A stretch of 64,000 nucleotides of DNA from Campylobacter suis (lineage in GTDB: Bacteria > Campylobacterota > Campylobacteria > Campylobacterales > Campylobacteraceae), in the NCBI RefSeq assembly GCF_905120475.1, contig NZ_CAJHOE010000001.1, forward strand, positions 744,001 to 808,000, written 5' to 3'. Within the stretch, counting starts at the first letter, position 1; the number at the start of each line of letters is the position of its first letter. The notes beneath the pieces are model-generated. The model saw only the letters and a list, made by a program, of their open reading frames with translations. It was not told the origin of the DNA and ran no database searches. Below are positions 27,247 through 35,275 of the stretch, piece after piece. Made by a program: the position numbers and the translations under genes.

Positions 27247-28139
27247 TGTATAAATTTCTAGCTCTTTTTTTAATTGTTGGATCCATTTTTGGCATAGACT
27301 TTCCACAGCTTAGTGGTCGTGTTGTTGATGGTGCCAAAATTCTAAACCAAACTACAAAAGATGAGTTAGAAGTTACGCTTGAAAATTTTGAACACAATAA
27401 CTCAACGCAAGTTGTTGTAGCTACTATAAATTCGCTACAAAATAAAGACATAGAAAGTTACGCAAATGAACTAGCAAGGGCATGGGGTATCGGACAAAAA
27501 GGCAAAGATAACGGAGTCTTGCTTCTTGTAGCTCCAAATGAGCGTAAAGTTCGCATAGAGGTTGGATATGGGCTTGAGGGCGAGCTAACAGACGCCGTAG
27601 CAGGATTGATAATACAACGATCGATTTTGCCAAAATTTCGACAAAATGACTACAACGCAGGCATAAAAGATGGTGTAACTAGTATAATAGCAGCCGCATC
27701 TGGAGCATTTAAGACAGATGGCAGCGATGATGAGAATTTACCCCTATCTTTAATGGGGGCACTTTTTGGTTTTGCGCTTACATTTTTAGGTGCGATACTT
27801 AAAAGTAAAGCTGGTAAGCAAATAGGCTTTTCTCTTGCATTTTCAGGACTTTTAGCAACCTTCATCAACGACGCCTTAGCGGTCGCGCCCTTTTCGGCGA
27901 TGGGGATTGGGCTTTTTGTATGTATATTTTTAGTTGTCTATATTTTAATTGCAAGCGCGAAACCAAGGCAAAACAACTATACTGACGATGATGACTTTGG
28001 AAGCAGTATAAACGGTGGCTTTGGTGGCACAAACATGGGAGGCTCTCGTAGTAGCTTTGGCAGTAGAAGTAGTAGAGGTGGCGGATTTCGTGGTGGCGGA
28101 GGTGGCTTTGGTGGTGGAGGCTCTAGCGGAAGCTGGTAA
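27246..28139 (+). CDS. TPM-domain (YgcG-type) membrane protein with Gly-rich tail
   Basis: The GTG start at 27246 overlaps the lemA-like stop. The 297-residue product has a signal peptide (about 1-16) and a TPM domain (about 20-150), with VVDGAKIL, TQVVVATINSLQ and ERKVRIEVGYGLEGELTD. Two to three membrane segments follow (about 165-240), then a Ser/Gly-rich tail ending GGGGSSGSW. TPM proteins of this YgcG type are membrane proteins of uncertain role that usually accompany LemA. The Gly-rich tail is low-complexity and is common in the family. The 3' end forms part of a strong hairpin. Confidence 0.85.
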   Translation: MYKFLALFLIVGSIFGIDFPQLSGRVVDGAKILNQTTKDELEVTLENFEHNNSTQVVVATINSLQNKDIESYANELARAWGIGQKGKDNGVLLLVAPNERKVRIEVGYGLEGELTDAVAGLIIQRSILPKFRQNDYNAGIKDGVTSIIAAASGAFKTDGSDDENLPLSLMGALFGFALTFLGAILKSKAGKQIGFSLAFSGLLATFINDALAVAPFSAMGIGLFVCIFLVVYILIASAKPRQNNYTDDDDFGSSINGGFGGTNMGGSRSSFGSRSSRGGGFRGGGGGFGGGGSSGSW

Positions 28140-28150
28140 GCTTTAGAGCC
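28119..28150 (+). terminator. Hairpin spanning the end of the TPM gene, possible terminator
   Basis: GGCTCTA (28119-28125) pairs with TAGAGCC (28144-28150). Inside it AAGCT pairs with AGCTT around a GGTA loop, leaving a four-base bulge on one side. The stop codon lies in the loop region, and the T-rich TAGTCTTTTA follows. It sits before a convergent gene. Confidence 0.45.
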
Positions 28151-28181
28151 TAGTCTTTTATAAATTTAACTACAAATAATT

Positions 28182-29726
28182 TCAAAGCCCCATAAAATTT
28201 TTAAGTATCATATAAAATAAAGCAGAGCTTACTGCTGCGGTTGGCAAAGTGATGATCCATGCCAAGATGATAGGTCGCACCATCGCCCAGTTGGCATTTT
28301 TATTAAGTATACCGATACCAATAACCGCCCCGATAAGGATATGAGTAGAGCTTACAGGTATGCCAAGCTTTGTAGCAACTAAAATAACTATACTTGAAGC
28401 AAGCTCGGCACTAAAGCCAGTGGTCGGTAAAATTTCAGCCAGCTTTGAGCCTATGGTGCCTATAACTTCCTTGCCCAAAAACCAGAGTCCAACGACAAGA
28501 GCGATACCAAACATCAGCATAGCCATATCAGGCACTGCTGACTTTTCGTTTATAGCTCCAGTTTTTAATACATCTATGATGGCTGCAAATGGTCCAACAG
28601 CATTTGCAATGTCGTTTGCACCATGAGAAAAAGCAAAGGCACTAGCGGTAAAAATTTGAAACCATGAAAATATGCGGTTTATGCTCTTTTCACTGTCATT
28701 TTTAAGCATCAAATTTATAATGGCAAAACTAGCCAAATATGCTAAAATTCCTATCACACACACTATCCATATAGTCTCTATGACATCAAAATTTAGATGT
28801 AAGTTTTTAAGCCCTTTAAAAAGCATCATTATAGATATCATCATAGCTGCAAACCCCGCAACAAACGGCACATGCTTTTTAATGGCTGCAAATGTATCTA
28901 TCTGCTTTTCACGCTCTTTCATGGCTCGCATTTGTGAACGATATTCGCCATATCCTATACTTTCAACTTCATCATCATCTGTCAAAACCATGTGCGAAAG
29001 TGTGCGTATCTGCTCATCATGTGGTTTTTGTGCAAGAGATTTTATAAAATTTTCTTTATACTGCTTACGCTCTTTTTTTAGCACTTTTAGAGAATTTTTA
29101 AGCATTAAAGTAGGTTCAACTATTTTGCCTTTTATATATCCATAAACAACATAAGAGAGTGCTCCACCAAGCAGTGGAGAGATAACCCAACTAATGGCTA
29201 TACGACCTATCTCCTTCCAGCTAACCATAGCAAACGCCTCGCTTCCGCCATAAGTTGTATATCCCATAACAACACCAGCTCCCACTATACCACCAATGAT
29301 TGAGTGAGTAGTAGAGACTGGTAGACCTTTTTTTGAGGCAAAAAATAGCCAAAGTCCAGAGCTAAGAAGTGCTGAGGTCATAATGGCAACAAATTTCATC
29401 GGATCAACGCCACTATCTGGGAATTTTATAATACCATTTCGTATAGTTCCAGTAACCTCTGCGCCTGCAAATATAGCCCCGCTTAGCTCAAAAATAGCGG
29501 CTATTATCAAAGCTTGCTTTAAGGTTAGCGTCTTTGAGCCTACACTAGTGCCAAAACTATTTGCCACATCGTTCCCGCCGATATTAAACGCCATAAATAT
29601 ACCAAATACACTAGTTAGAAAAAATAAGAGATGATGCTCAGATGGAATGTAGTTATATCCCCAGTATGAAAAAAATGCCAAACAGATTAAAAATCCAGCC
29701 GACATAATGGCGTTTTCGCGTCCCAA
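28182..29726 (-). CDS. PiT-family inorganic phosphate transporter
   Basis: The 514-residue protein has the two inverted PiT signatures, GGNDVANSFGTSVGSKTLT near residues 50-68 and HGANDIANAVGPF near 370. It has about ten membrane helices with a long charged cytoplasmic loop (about 215-290). PiT carriers take up metal-phosphate complexes with protons or sodium. The start is TTG at 29726, with an AGGA-type ribosome site about eight bases upstream; a TATAAT on the minus strand lies at 29756-29761. It is divergent from the Ppx/GppA gene, which also concerns phosphate metabolism. Confidence 0.88.
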   Translation of the reverse strand: MGRENAIMSAGFLICLAFFSYWGYNYIPSEHHLLFFLTSVFGIFMAFNIGGNDVANSFGTSVGSKTLTLKQALIIAAIFELSGAIFAGAEVTGTIRNGIIKFPDSGVDPMKFVAIMTSALLSSGLWLFFASKKGLPVSTTHSIIGGIVGAGVVMGYTTYGGSEAFAMVSWKEIGRIAISWVISPLLGGALSYVVYGYIKGKIVEPTLMLKNSLKVLKKERKQYKENFIKSLAQKPHDEQIRTLSHMVLTDDDEVESIGYGEYRSQMRAMKEREKQIDTFAAIKKHVPFVAGFAAMMISIMMLFKGLKNLHLNFDVIETIWIVCVIGILAYLASFAIINLMLKNDSEKSINRIFSWFQIFTASAFAFSHGANDIANAVGPFAAIIDVLKTGAINEKSAVPDMAMLMFGIALVVGLWFLGKEVIGTIGSKLAEILPTTGFSAELASSIVILVATKLGIPVSSTHILIGAVIGIGILNKNANWAMVRPIILAWIITLPTAAVSSALFYMILKNFMGL

Positions 29727-29755
29727 GATCTTGTCCTTTTTGCAAAAATTTCCAA

Positions 29756-29761
29756 ATTATA
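29756..29761 (-). promoter_or_regulatory. -10 box for the phosphate transporter gene
   Basis: The minus strand reads TATAAT, 30 bases upstream of the TTG start. It lies in the 96-bp divergent gap shared with the Ppx/GppA gene. Confidence 0.45.
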
Positions 29762-29822
29762 GCCTTAATTTTATTGAAATTTGATAAAATTTCAACACAA
29801 AGTAAATTTTTTTGGAGACGAG

Positions 29823-30716
29823 ATGTTTTTAAGTATAGATTTAGGCTCAAACACCGTGCGTTTTTTGCTTGTCGATAAAAATTTAAGGCAAATAAAAGTT
29901 TATGAAAATATTATTGGCGCAGCTCATAATCTAAATAAAACTGGCAAAATTTCAGACCAAGCCATAGATACGCTCTATAAAACCCTTGAAAAAGCTGATA
30001 ACCTTTTTAACTTCAAAACCCAAAAACACCAAGGCGTAGCAACTGGAGCATGGCGCGTAGCAAAAAATGCAAAATATATTCTAGCTGATATTAAGGAAAA
30101 ATTTGGGTTAAATTTTTGCATTATAAAGGGAAAAAGCGAGGCAAATTTAACTTTTTTGGGAGTAAAAAATTCACTAAAAAGAGAGGGCTTGAATCTTAAA
30201 AAGTGCGCATTTATCGATCTTGGCGGGGCTAGTACTGAGATAGGAAATAAAGATAGGCGTAAAAGCTTTAACTTTGGCATCATAACATTTTATGAAAATT
30301 TTAAAACACTAGACAAAATGCAAGAAGCAGCAAAAACAACATGCATGGAAGCTAAAATTTTCCTACACTCACTAAATGCACACCACATCATTTTAACATC
30401 TGGCGTTCCTACAACAATGGCAGCATATAAAATAGGTCAAACATATTATAATTATGACGCCAGCAAGATAAACAAAACAAGATTAAGTCTTGATGATATA
30501 AAGAGTTTAACAGCTGAGTTTTTAGAAATATCAGCACAAAAAGCAGACGAGATATTTGGCAAAAACAGACAAATGCTCCTAGTAGCTGGTGGCGTACTTT
30601 TGGCTGAAATTTTAAAAGAGTGTGATGCCGAGCTAATCGTCATAGATGATGGTTTAAGAGAGGGGATAGCAGTGGCTTACAAAGATGGAAATTTAAGTGA
30701 ATTTTTAATAAAATAA
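29823..30716 (+). CDS. Ppx/GppA phosphatase family protein
   Basis: I start at ATG 29823, which has a GGAG ribosome site at 29813-29816. An upstream in-frame start at 29781 would add 14 unlikely residues. The 297-residue protein opens with the actin-like phosphate-1 motif LSIDLGSNTVRFLLVD and has the second motif CAFIDLGGASTEIG near residue 130 and GGVLLAEIL near 258. The family removes terminal phosphate from polyphosphate or pppGpp. The short length matches single-domain epsilon-proteobacterial members. It is divergent from a phosphate transporter gene, a suggestive pairing. Confidence 0.85.
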   Translation: MFLSIDLGSNTVRFLLVDKNLRQIKVYENIIGAAHNLNKTGKISDQAIDTLYKTLEKADNLFNFKTQKHQGVATGAWRVAKNAKYILADIKEKFGLNFCIIKGKSEANLTFLGVKNSLKREGLNLKKCAFIDLGGASTEIGNKDRRKSFNFGIITFYENFKTLDKMQEAAKTTCMEAKIFLHSLNAHHIILTSGVPTTMAAYKIGQTYYNYDASKINKTRLSLDDIKSLTAEFLEISAQKADEIFGKNRQMLLVAGGVLLAEILKECDAELIVIDDGLREGIAVAYKDGNLSEFLIK

Positions 30717-30737
30717 TGAAAATTTAAAGGAGTTAAA

Positions 30738-31187
30738 ATGAGTATAAAAGAGCAAATTTTAGATGACATAAAAATAGCCATGAAAGATAAAAACGACTTC
30801 GTGCGCGACACTTTGCGTATGCTAAATGCAGCGCTAAAACAAGTAGAAGTAGATCAGCGTATTACAATAACTAACGAGATCGCACTACCATTACTTCAAA
30901 AAGAGATCAAAAAAAGAAACGACTCAGCAGAGCTTTACATAAAAGGCGGTAGAGCCGAGTTGGCACAAAAAGAGCAAGACGAGATAGCTATCATATCTGG
31001 CTATCTACCAGCACAGCTAAGTGATGATGAGCTAAAAGAAAAGGTAAGCCAAGTGGCAAAAAGTATTGGTGCACACAGCTTAAAAGAGCTCGGTACTCTT
31101 GTAAAAACAGCAAAACAAGAGATCGGAGCAAGCGCAGACGCAAAACGCATAAGCGAGATAGCAAAAGCATTGCTACAAAACGGCTAA
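30738..31187 (+). CDS. GatB/YqeY domain protein
   Basis: The 149-residue protein is a stand-alone YqeY domain related to the tail of the GatB amidotransferase subunit. It shows SIKEQILDDIKIAMK at the start, LLQKEIKKRNDSAELY in the middle and the closing region KRISEIAKALL. Family members bind tRNA-like surfaces, but the cellular role is undefined. It follows the Ppx/GppA gene by 21 bp with an AAGGAG ribosome site and precedes the TPP riboswitch promoter. Confidence 0.85.
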   Translation: MSIKEQILDDIKIAMKDKNDFVRDTLRMLNAALKQVEVDQRITITNEIALPLLQKEIKKRNDSAELYIKGGRAELAQKEQDEIAIISGYLPAQLSDDELKEKVSQVAKSIGAHSLKELGTLVKTAKQEIGASADAKRISEIAKALLQNG

Positions 31188-31194
31188 AATTTGA

Positions 31195-31200
31195 TATAAT
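31195..31200 (+). promoter_or_regulatory. -10 box of the thiamine operon
   Basis: A perfect TATAAT lies right after the yqeY stop and about 10 bases before the 5' end of the riboswitch, so the leader RNA begins close to its first helix. Confidence 0.65.
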
Positions 31201-31209
31201 CACCAAAAT

Positions 31210-31310
31210 GTATCAGGGGAGCTTTGGCTGAGAATGGGCATCGCCCTAAACCCTTATGACCTGAACTAGATAATACTAGCGTAGGCAGATCCCTTAAGTC
31301 CCACGATACA
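31210..31310 (+). promoter_or_regulatory. TPP riboswitch (THI element)
   Basis: The leader contains the conserved thiamine pyrophosphate aptamer cores. These are GGGGAGC at 31217-31223 followed by GGCTGAGA, and later ACCCTTATGACCTGAAC and TAGCGTAGGCAGAT. The ends TGTATC (31210-31215) and GATACA (31305-31310) close the outer helix, and AGGGG pairs with CCCTT. It precedes thiS by 22 bases, so high thiamine diphosphate probably blocks translation of thiS by hiding its start region. No clear U-tract terminator is seen. Confidence 0.93.
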
Positions 31311-31332
31311 AATAAATCAAAAAGAAAAAATA

Positions 31333-31527
31333 GTGTTAAAAATAAACGGTGAAAAGCAAGATAGCTTCATAGGCAAAAGTGTGCAAGAGTTTTTACTAAG
31401 TCAAAATTTCACAGCTGGCGTAATAGCAGCAGAGTTAAATATGGAAATTTTAACAGCTGATAAGTTTGATACAATTTTAAAAGATGGCGATAGCCTTGAG
31501 ATAGTCTGCTTTGTAGCTGGCGGGTGA
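31333..31527 (+). CDS. thiS: Sulphur carrier protein ThiS
   Basis: ThiS is the small ubiquitin-like protein that carries thiocarboxylate sulphur for thiazole formation. The 64-residue product starts with GTG at 31333 (MLKINGEKQD) and ends in the required Gly-Gly after CFVAG. It is the first gene behind the TPP riboswitch. Activation of the terminal glycine needs ThiF, which in related genomes lies next in line but is missing here. Confidence 0.9.
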   Translation: MLKINGEKQDSFIGKSVQEFLLSQNFTAGVIAAELNMEILTADKFDTILKDGDSLEIVCFVAGG

Positions 31528-31551
31528 AATTTATAACATAAAAGGATAAAA

Positions 31552-32319
31552 ATGAACGATATTTTAGAGCTTGGCGGGCATAAATTTTGCTCGAGATTTA
31601 TCATGGGATCGGGTAAATTTTCACTACCGCTCATCAAGGCATGCGTAGAAGAAGCTGGCGCACAGATCATCACTCTAGCACTAAGGCGGGCAAATGCCGG
31701 AGGGCGTGAAAATATACTTGATTTTATACCAAAAGGCGTTACTCTTTTGCCAAATACATCAGGCGCAAGAGACGCAAACGAAGCCGTGCGTATCGCTAGG
31801 CTTGCACGCGAGCTTGGGTGCGGGGAGTTTATCAAGCTTGAAGTCATTCGCGATAGCAAGTATCTTTTACCGGATAATTACGAAACCATAAAAGCCACAG
31901 AAATACTCGCAAATGATGGTTTTATCGTCATGCCATACATGTATCCTGATCTAAATGTCGCGCGCGATTTAGTAAGCGCGGGAGCTGCGTGCGTAATGCC
32001 ACTTGGTGCGCCGATCGGGACAAATAAGGGTCTTGCGACAAGGGAGTTTATAAAAATTTTACTTGATGAAATTTCGCTTCCTATTATTGTGGATGCTGGC
32101 ATTGGCTCGCCTGCTCAAGCTTGCGAGGCCATGCAGATGGGCTGTGCGGCCGTGATGGCAAATACAGCCATAGCCACAGCTGGCGATGTAAGGCTCATGG
32201 CTAGAGCGTTTAGACTAGGCATTGAGGCTGGCAGAGCGGCGTACTTATCAGGGCTTGGCGATGTGAGTGAAAGTGCGCGTGCTAGCTCACCGTTAAGTGG
32301 GTTTTTAGATGAAATTTAG
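31552..32319 (+). CDS. thiG: Thiazole synthase ThiG
   Basis: ThiG condenses deoxyxylulose phosphate, ThiS thiocarboxylate and dehydroglycine into the thiazole phosphate. The 255-residue protein is full-length. It has the N-terminal FIMGSGKF, the central [18 protein letters not shown], the region [15 protein letters not shown], and [16 protein letters not shown] with phosphate-binding glycines. It starts 24 bp after thiS with an AAAGGA ribosome site and overlaps the thiH start by 11 bp. The frame is intact, but its partner ThiH is frameshifted. Confidence 0.93.
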   Translation: MNDILELGGHKFCSRFIMGSGKFSLPLIKACVEEAGAQIITLALRRANAGGRENILDFIPKGVTLLPNTSGARDANEAVRIARLARELGCGEFIKLEVIRDSKYLLPDNYETIKATEILANDGFIVMPYMYPDLNVARDLVSAGAACVMPLGAPIGTNKGLATREFIKILLDEISLPIIVDAGIGSPAQACEAMQMGCAAVMANTAIATAGDVRLMARAFRLGIEAGRAAYLSGLGDVSESARASSPLSGFLDEI

Positions 32320-33467
32320 CTATGCGATAGACGCCACATCTTATCATGAAAACATGCAAGATATCGGCGATGAGATCATGCAAAAAGTCCTAAATGAGCG
32401 TGCAAGCTACGATCCAAAAGGCTACACCAGCGCTGATGTAGCGCGCGCCTTGAATGAAGAAAGACTTAGTATAAACGGACTAAAAGCCCTACTTAGCGAG
32501 GCTGGGGGTGAGTATACCGAGCAAATGGCGCAAGTAGCAAAGGCAAAGACTAGGCAGTTTTTTGGCAACTCCATCGAGCTTTTTACCCCGCTTTATATCT
32601 CTAACTACTGCGATAGCAACTGCGTTTATTGCGGATTTAGCGCGAGAAATAAGATAGCAAGACTAAGGCTAAAAGATGCACAAATCGCCACTGAGCTTGA
32701 AAATATCGCAAAAACTGGGCTAAAAGATGTGCTTATACTAACCGGCGAAAGCACCAAAAAAAGTGACCTTACCTACATCGGCGAGGCGTGCAAGCAAGCA
32801 AGCAAACTGTTTAGCAATGTAGGTGTTGAAATTTATCCGCTAAACAGCGATGAGTACGCGTATTTACACGAGTGCGGGGTGGATTATGTGGTGGTATTTC
32901 AAGAGACTTATGATACTGAAATTTACGCGCAAAAGCACCTTGGTGGTACAAAGCGGGTATTTTCATATCGTTTTAACGCACAAGAGCGCGCACTAATGGG
33001 CGGTATGCGAAGCGTGGGCTGCAGCCCTGCTTGGACTTGCTAATTTTCGTAAAGACGCGCTGGCTACAGCACTTCACGCACACTTTATACAGCAAAAGTA
33101 TCCTCACGCCGAGATAGCGCTATCAGTGCCTAGGCTACGTCCTACAAAGTGTGATGATAGCGTAGGTAGCGATGGAGTGAGTGAAAAAGAGCTATTTGCC
33201 GTGCTTTGCGCGTATCGTATATTTTTACCGTATGCAAATATCACCATCTCAACCAGAGAGAGTGAGAAATTTCGAAACGGCGTAGTGGGCGTGGCAGCTA
33301 GTAAAATTTCAGCTGGAGTGAGCGTGGGCGTGGGCGAGCATAGCGAAGATGAAAAGAAAGGCGACGGGCAGTTTATCATAAGCGACTGCCGTGATGTCGA
33401 GCAAATTTATACTGACATGAAGGCTCTTGGATTAGCGCCCGTGATGAGTAACCATATCTATGTCTAG
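32309..33467 (+). pseudogene. thiH: thiH, tyrosine lyase of thiazole synthesis, frameshifted
   Basis: ThiH is a radical SAM enzyme that splits tyrosine to give dehydroglycine. The first frame (from 32309) shows the iron-sulphur motif CDSNCVYCGF and runs to GGMRSVG, then reads CSPAWTC and stops at 33041-33043. The frame beginning with the base after 33020 continues correctly as AALLGLANFRKD and on to the C-terminal RPTKCDDSVGSDG, ending at 33467. ThiH proteins have about GLGALLGL here, so loss of two bases at about 33020 fits best. The total length of 1159 bp agrees. The truncated 244-residue product keeps the cluster motif but lacks the C-terminal third. Confidence 0.88.
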
Positions 33468-34032
33468 CAGTAAAAATTTCAAACTCATCTGTGTTAGTAA
33501 CCGCCATTTAAGCGATGACTTTTTAAGCGATGTTAGGCGCATAGCATATGAAAAAAAGCCTGACTATCTCATACTTAGGGAGCGCTCATTAAGCGAAAGT
33601 GAGTATGAGAAACTAGTCCGTAATGTCAGTGAAATTTTGCAAGCAAGCAGGTACGAGCTCATCGTGCATACTCATTTTAATGTCGCGCGAAAGCTAGGTG
33701 TAAAAATGGTGCATTTTGGCTTTGATGACTTTGTAGGGTTAAAAAACGGCGGTGCTAGCTTTGATGAGTTTGATAGCGTGGGAGTATCTATACACTCTAT
33801 CTCGCAGGCAAAAATAGCTCGTGATTTAGGTGCTAACTACATCATTGCAGGACACATTTTTGATACTCCTAGTCATGCAGGCGAGCCCGGTCGTGGAATT
33901 GAGTTTTTAGAGGAAATTTTACGGCTTAATATCACTACCTATGCCATCGGTGGTGTAAATTTTAACAACCTTGATATGATAAAGAGCATTGGCGCACATT
34001 GGGCTTGTATGATGAGAGAGTTTGTAAAATAG
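33460..34032 (+). CDS. ThiE/TenI-like thiamine phosphate synthase family protein
   Basis: The 190-residue protein has the TIM-barrel motifs of thiamine phosphate synthase, including LILRERSLSE, VHTHFNVA, the GVSIHSISQA stretch and the final IGAHWACMM. Its IIAGHIFDTPSHAGEPGRG segment resembles the family's HIFETKCKPGLxPRG-type loop. ThiE joins the pyrimidine and thiazole halves, while TenI isomerises the thiazole; the sequence does not settle which it is. It is the last gene of the riboswitch operon. Its start overlaps the 3' end of the broken thiH by 8 bp. Confidence 0.8.
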   Translation: MSSSKNFKLICVSNRHLSDDFLSDVRRIAYEKKPDYLILRERSLSESEYEKLVRNVSEILQASRYELIVHTHFNVARKLGVKMVHFGFDDFVGLKNGGASFDEFDSVGVSIHSISQAKIARDLGANYIIAGHIFDTPSHAGEPGRGIEFLEEILRLNITTYAIGGVNFNNLDMIKSIGAHWACMMREFVK

Positions 34033-34143
34033 TATACAAAATTTTATGTGTTTATAAAAATTTGAAAGCGACTTTCATCGCCTCCAAACAGTTTTATGTA
34101 AATTTGGATTTTAAAAAAGATTGCTTTTTATAAAAAGTTAATA

Positions 34144-35157
34144 TTAAAGATTTTTATATTCAACCACATCTAAGTCAAACCCTTTAATGCCAACAAAATC
34201 TTTATTTTTATTTGACAAAAGGGCTATCTGTTTTACGCCAAAATATTTTAAAATTTGTGCGCCTATGCCATAGTCTTTAGCATTTGTAGAATTTGTTTGA
34301 CTTGATAAGAATACGAGCAAGCCACCCTCCTTCTTTAAAATTTCAATAGCAACCAAAAGCTCATCAAACTTTACTGAACTAACAAAATCAAAGTCGCTAG
34401 TTGATTTCATAAATTTTACATTTGTTACATTTTTGATATCACCAAAAAGATAGACGGCATGCTTGTTAGCTTCATGATCGGTAACATCGTAACGCATTGC
34501 GTTTTTTTGTGCTATCTGACAGCTTATAGGCTCACTAACACTAACCAAACTTTCACTACTTAACCTATACTCAACGAGCTCAGAAACAGAAAGCATATTT
34601 AGTCCAAATTTTTTACAAAAAATTTCTAAGTCATCTCTGCGAGCCATGTTACCATCATCTTTTACTATCTCACAGATTGAAGCCATCGGAGTTAATCCAG
34701 CCAAGCGACAAAGATCTACTGAACCTTCAGTGTGACCAGTGCGAACAAGAACTCCGCCATTTTTGGCGATAAGTGGAAAAATATGTCCAGGTCTTACAAA
34801 GTCCTCTGGTCTTGAGTTTTGATCAGCAGCCAAACGCGTGCTAAGGTCTCGCTCATAAGCACTAACACCAGTTGTCGTCTGCTTTGCATCTATAGTTACA
34901 GTAAAAGCCGTCTCATGACTTGAGGTATTTTTAGGTACCATAAGCGGCAAATCCAGTCGCCTTGCATTATCTTCGTCCATCGCAAGGCAAAGCACTCCCT
35001 TTGCATGTGTGATAGCAAAATTTACTTTTTGAATATCGCTTTTATCCGCAGCAAATACCAAGTCTCCTTCATTTTCTCTGTCTTCATCATCAACCATGAC
35101 AATCATTTTACCATTTTTAATGTCATCAATAGCTTGTATAACTTTTTCAAAAGCCAT
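34144..35157 (-). CDS. ribB: 3,4-dihydroxy-2-butanone 4-phosphate synthase RibB with degenerate RibA-like domain
   Basis: RibB makes the four-carbon unit of riboflavin from ribulose 5-phosphate. The N-terminal domain (about 1-205) holds the metal- and substrate-binding motifs DDEDRENEGDL and RTGHTEGSVDL. The C-terminal part (about 210-337) follows the outline of GTP cyclohydrolase II but lacks its zinc-binding cysteines, so it should not have that activity. This fusion with a defunct second domain is usual in epsilon-proteobacteria. A TATAAT on the minus strand lies 26 bp upstream. The nearest neighbour, thiE, is convergent. Confidence 0.9.
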   Translation of the reverse strand: MAFEKVIQAIDDIKNGKMIVMVDDEDRENEGDLVFAADKSDIQKVNFAITHAKGVLCLAMDEDNARRLDLPLMVPKNTSSHETAFTVTIDAKQTTTGVSAYERDLSTRLAADQNSRPEDFVRPGHIFPLIAKNGGVLVRTGHTEGSVDLCRLAGLTPMASICEIVKDDGNMARRDDLEIFCKKFGLNMLSVSELVEYRLSSESLVSVSEPISCQIAQKNAMRYDVTDHEANKHAVYLFGDIKNVTNVKFMKSTSDFDFVSSVKFDELLVAIEILKKEGGLLVFLSSQTNSTNAKDYGIGAQILKYFGVKQIALLSNKNKDFVGIKGFDLDVVEYKNL

Positions 35158-35183
35158 AAAAATCCTTTACTAAATTTTTATGT

Positions 35184-35189
35184 ATTATA
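35184..35189 (-). promoter_or_regulatory. -10 box of ribB
   Basis: The minus strand reads TATAAT, followed after a T-rich spacer by a ribosome site (AAAGGAT) and the ATG at 35157. The signal sits in the 118-bp gap downstream of ftsZ. Confidence 0.5.
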
Positions 35190-35275
35190 CTTATTTTTTT
35201 AAAATTTCAGATTAAAGATAAAAAATTTGTAGAGTTTAAAGGACGACTTGCGCCCTTTAAATGCAGTTTAAAAGT

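Noticed and set aside
34033-34143. Possible terminator or small RNA between thiE and ribB
   Set aside because: The 111-bp gap is AT-rich with short complementary pieces (for example AAAGCGAC and GCTTTTTATAAAAAG), but no stable stem with a T-run is convincing.
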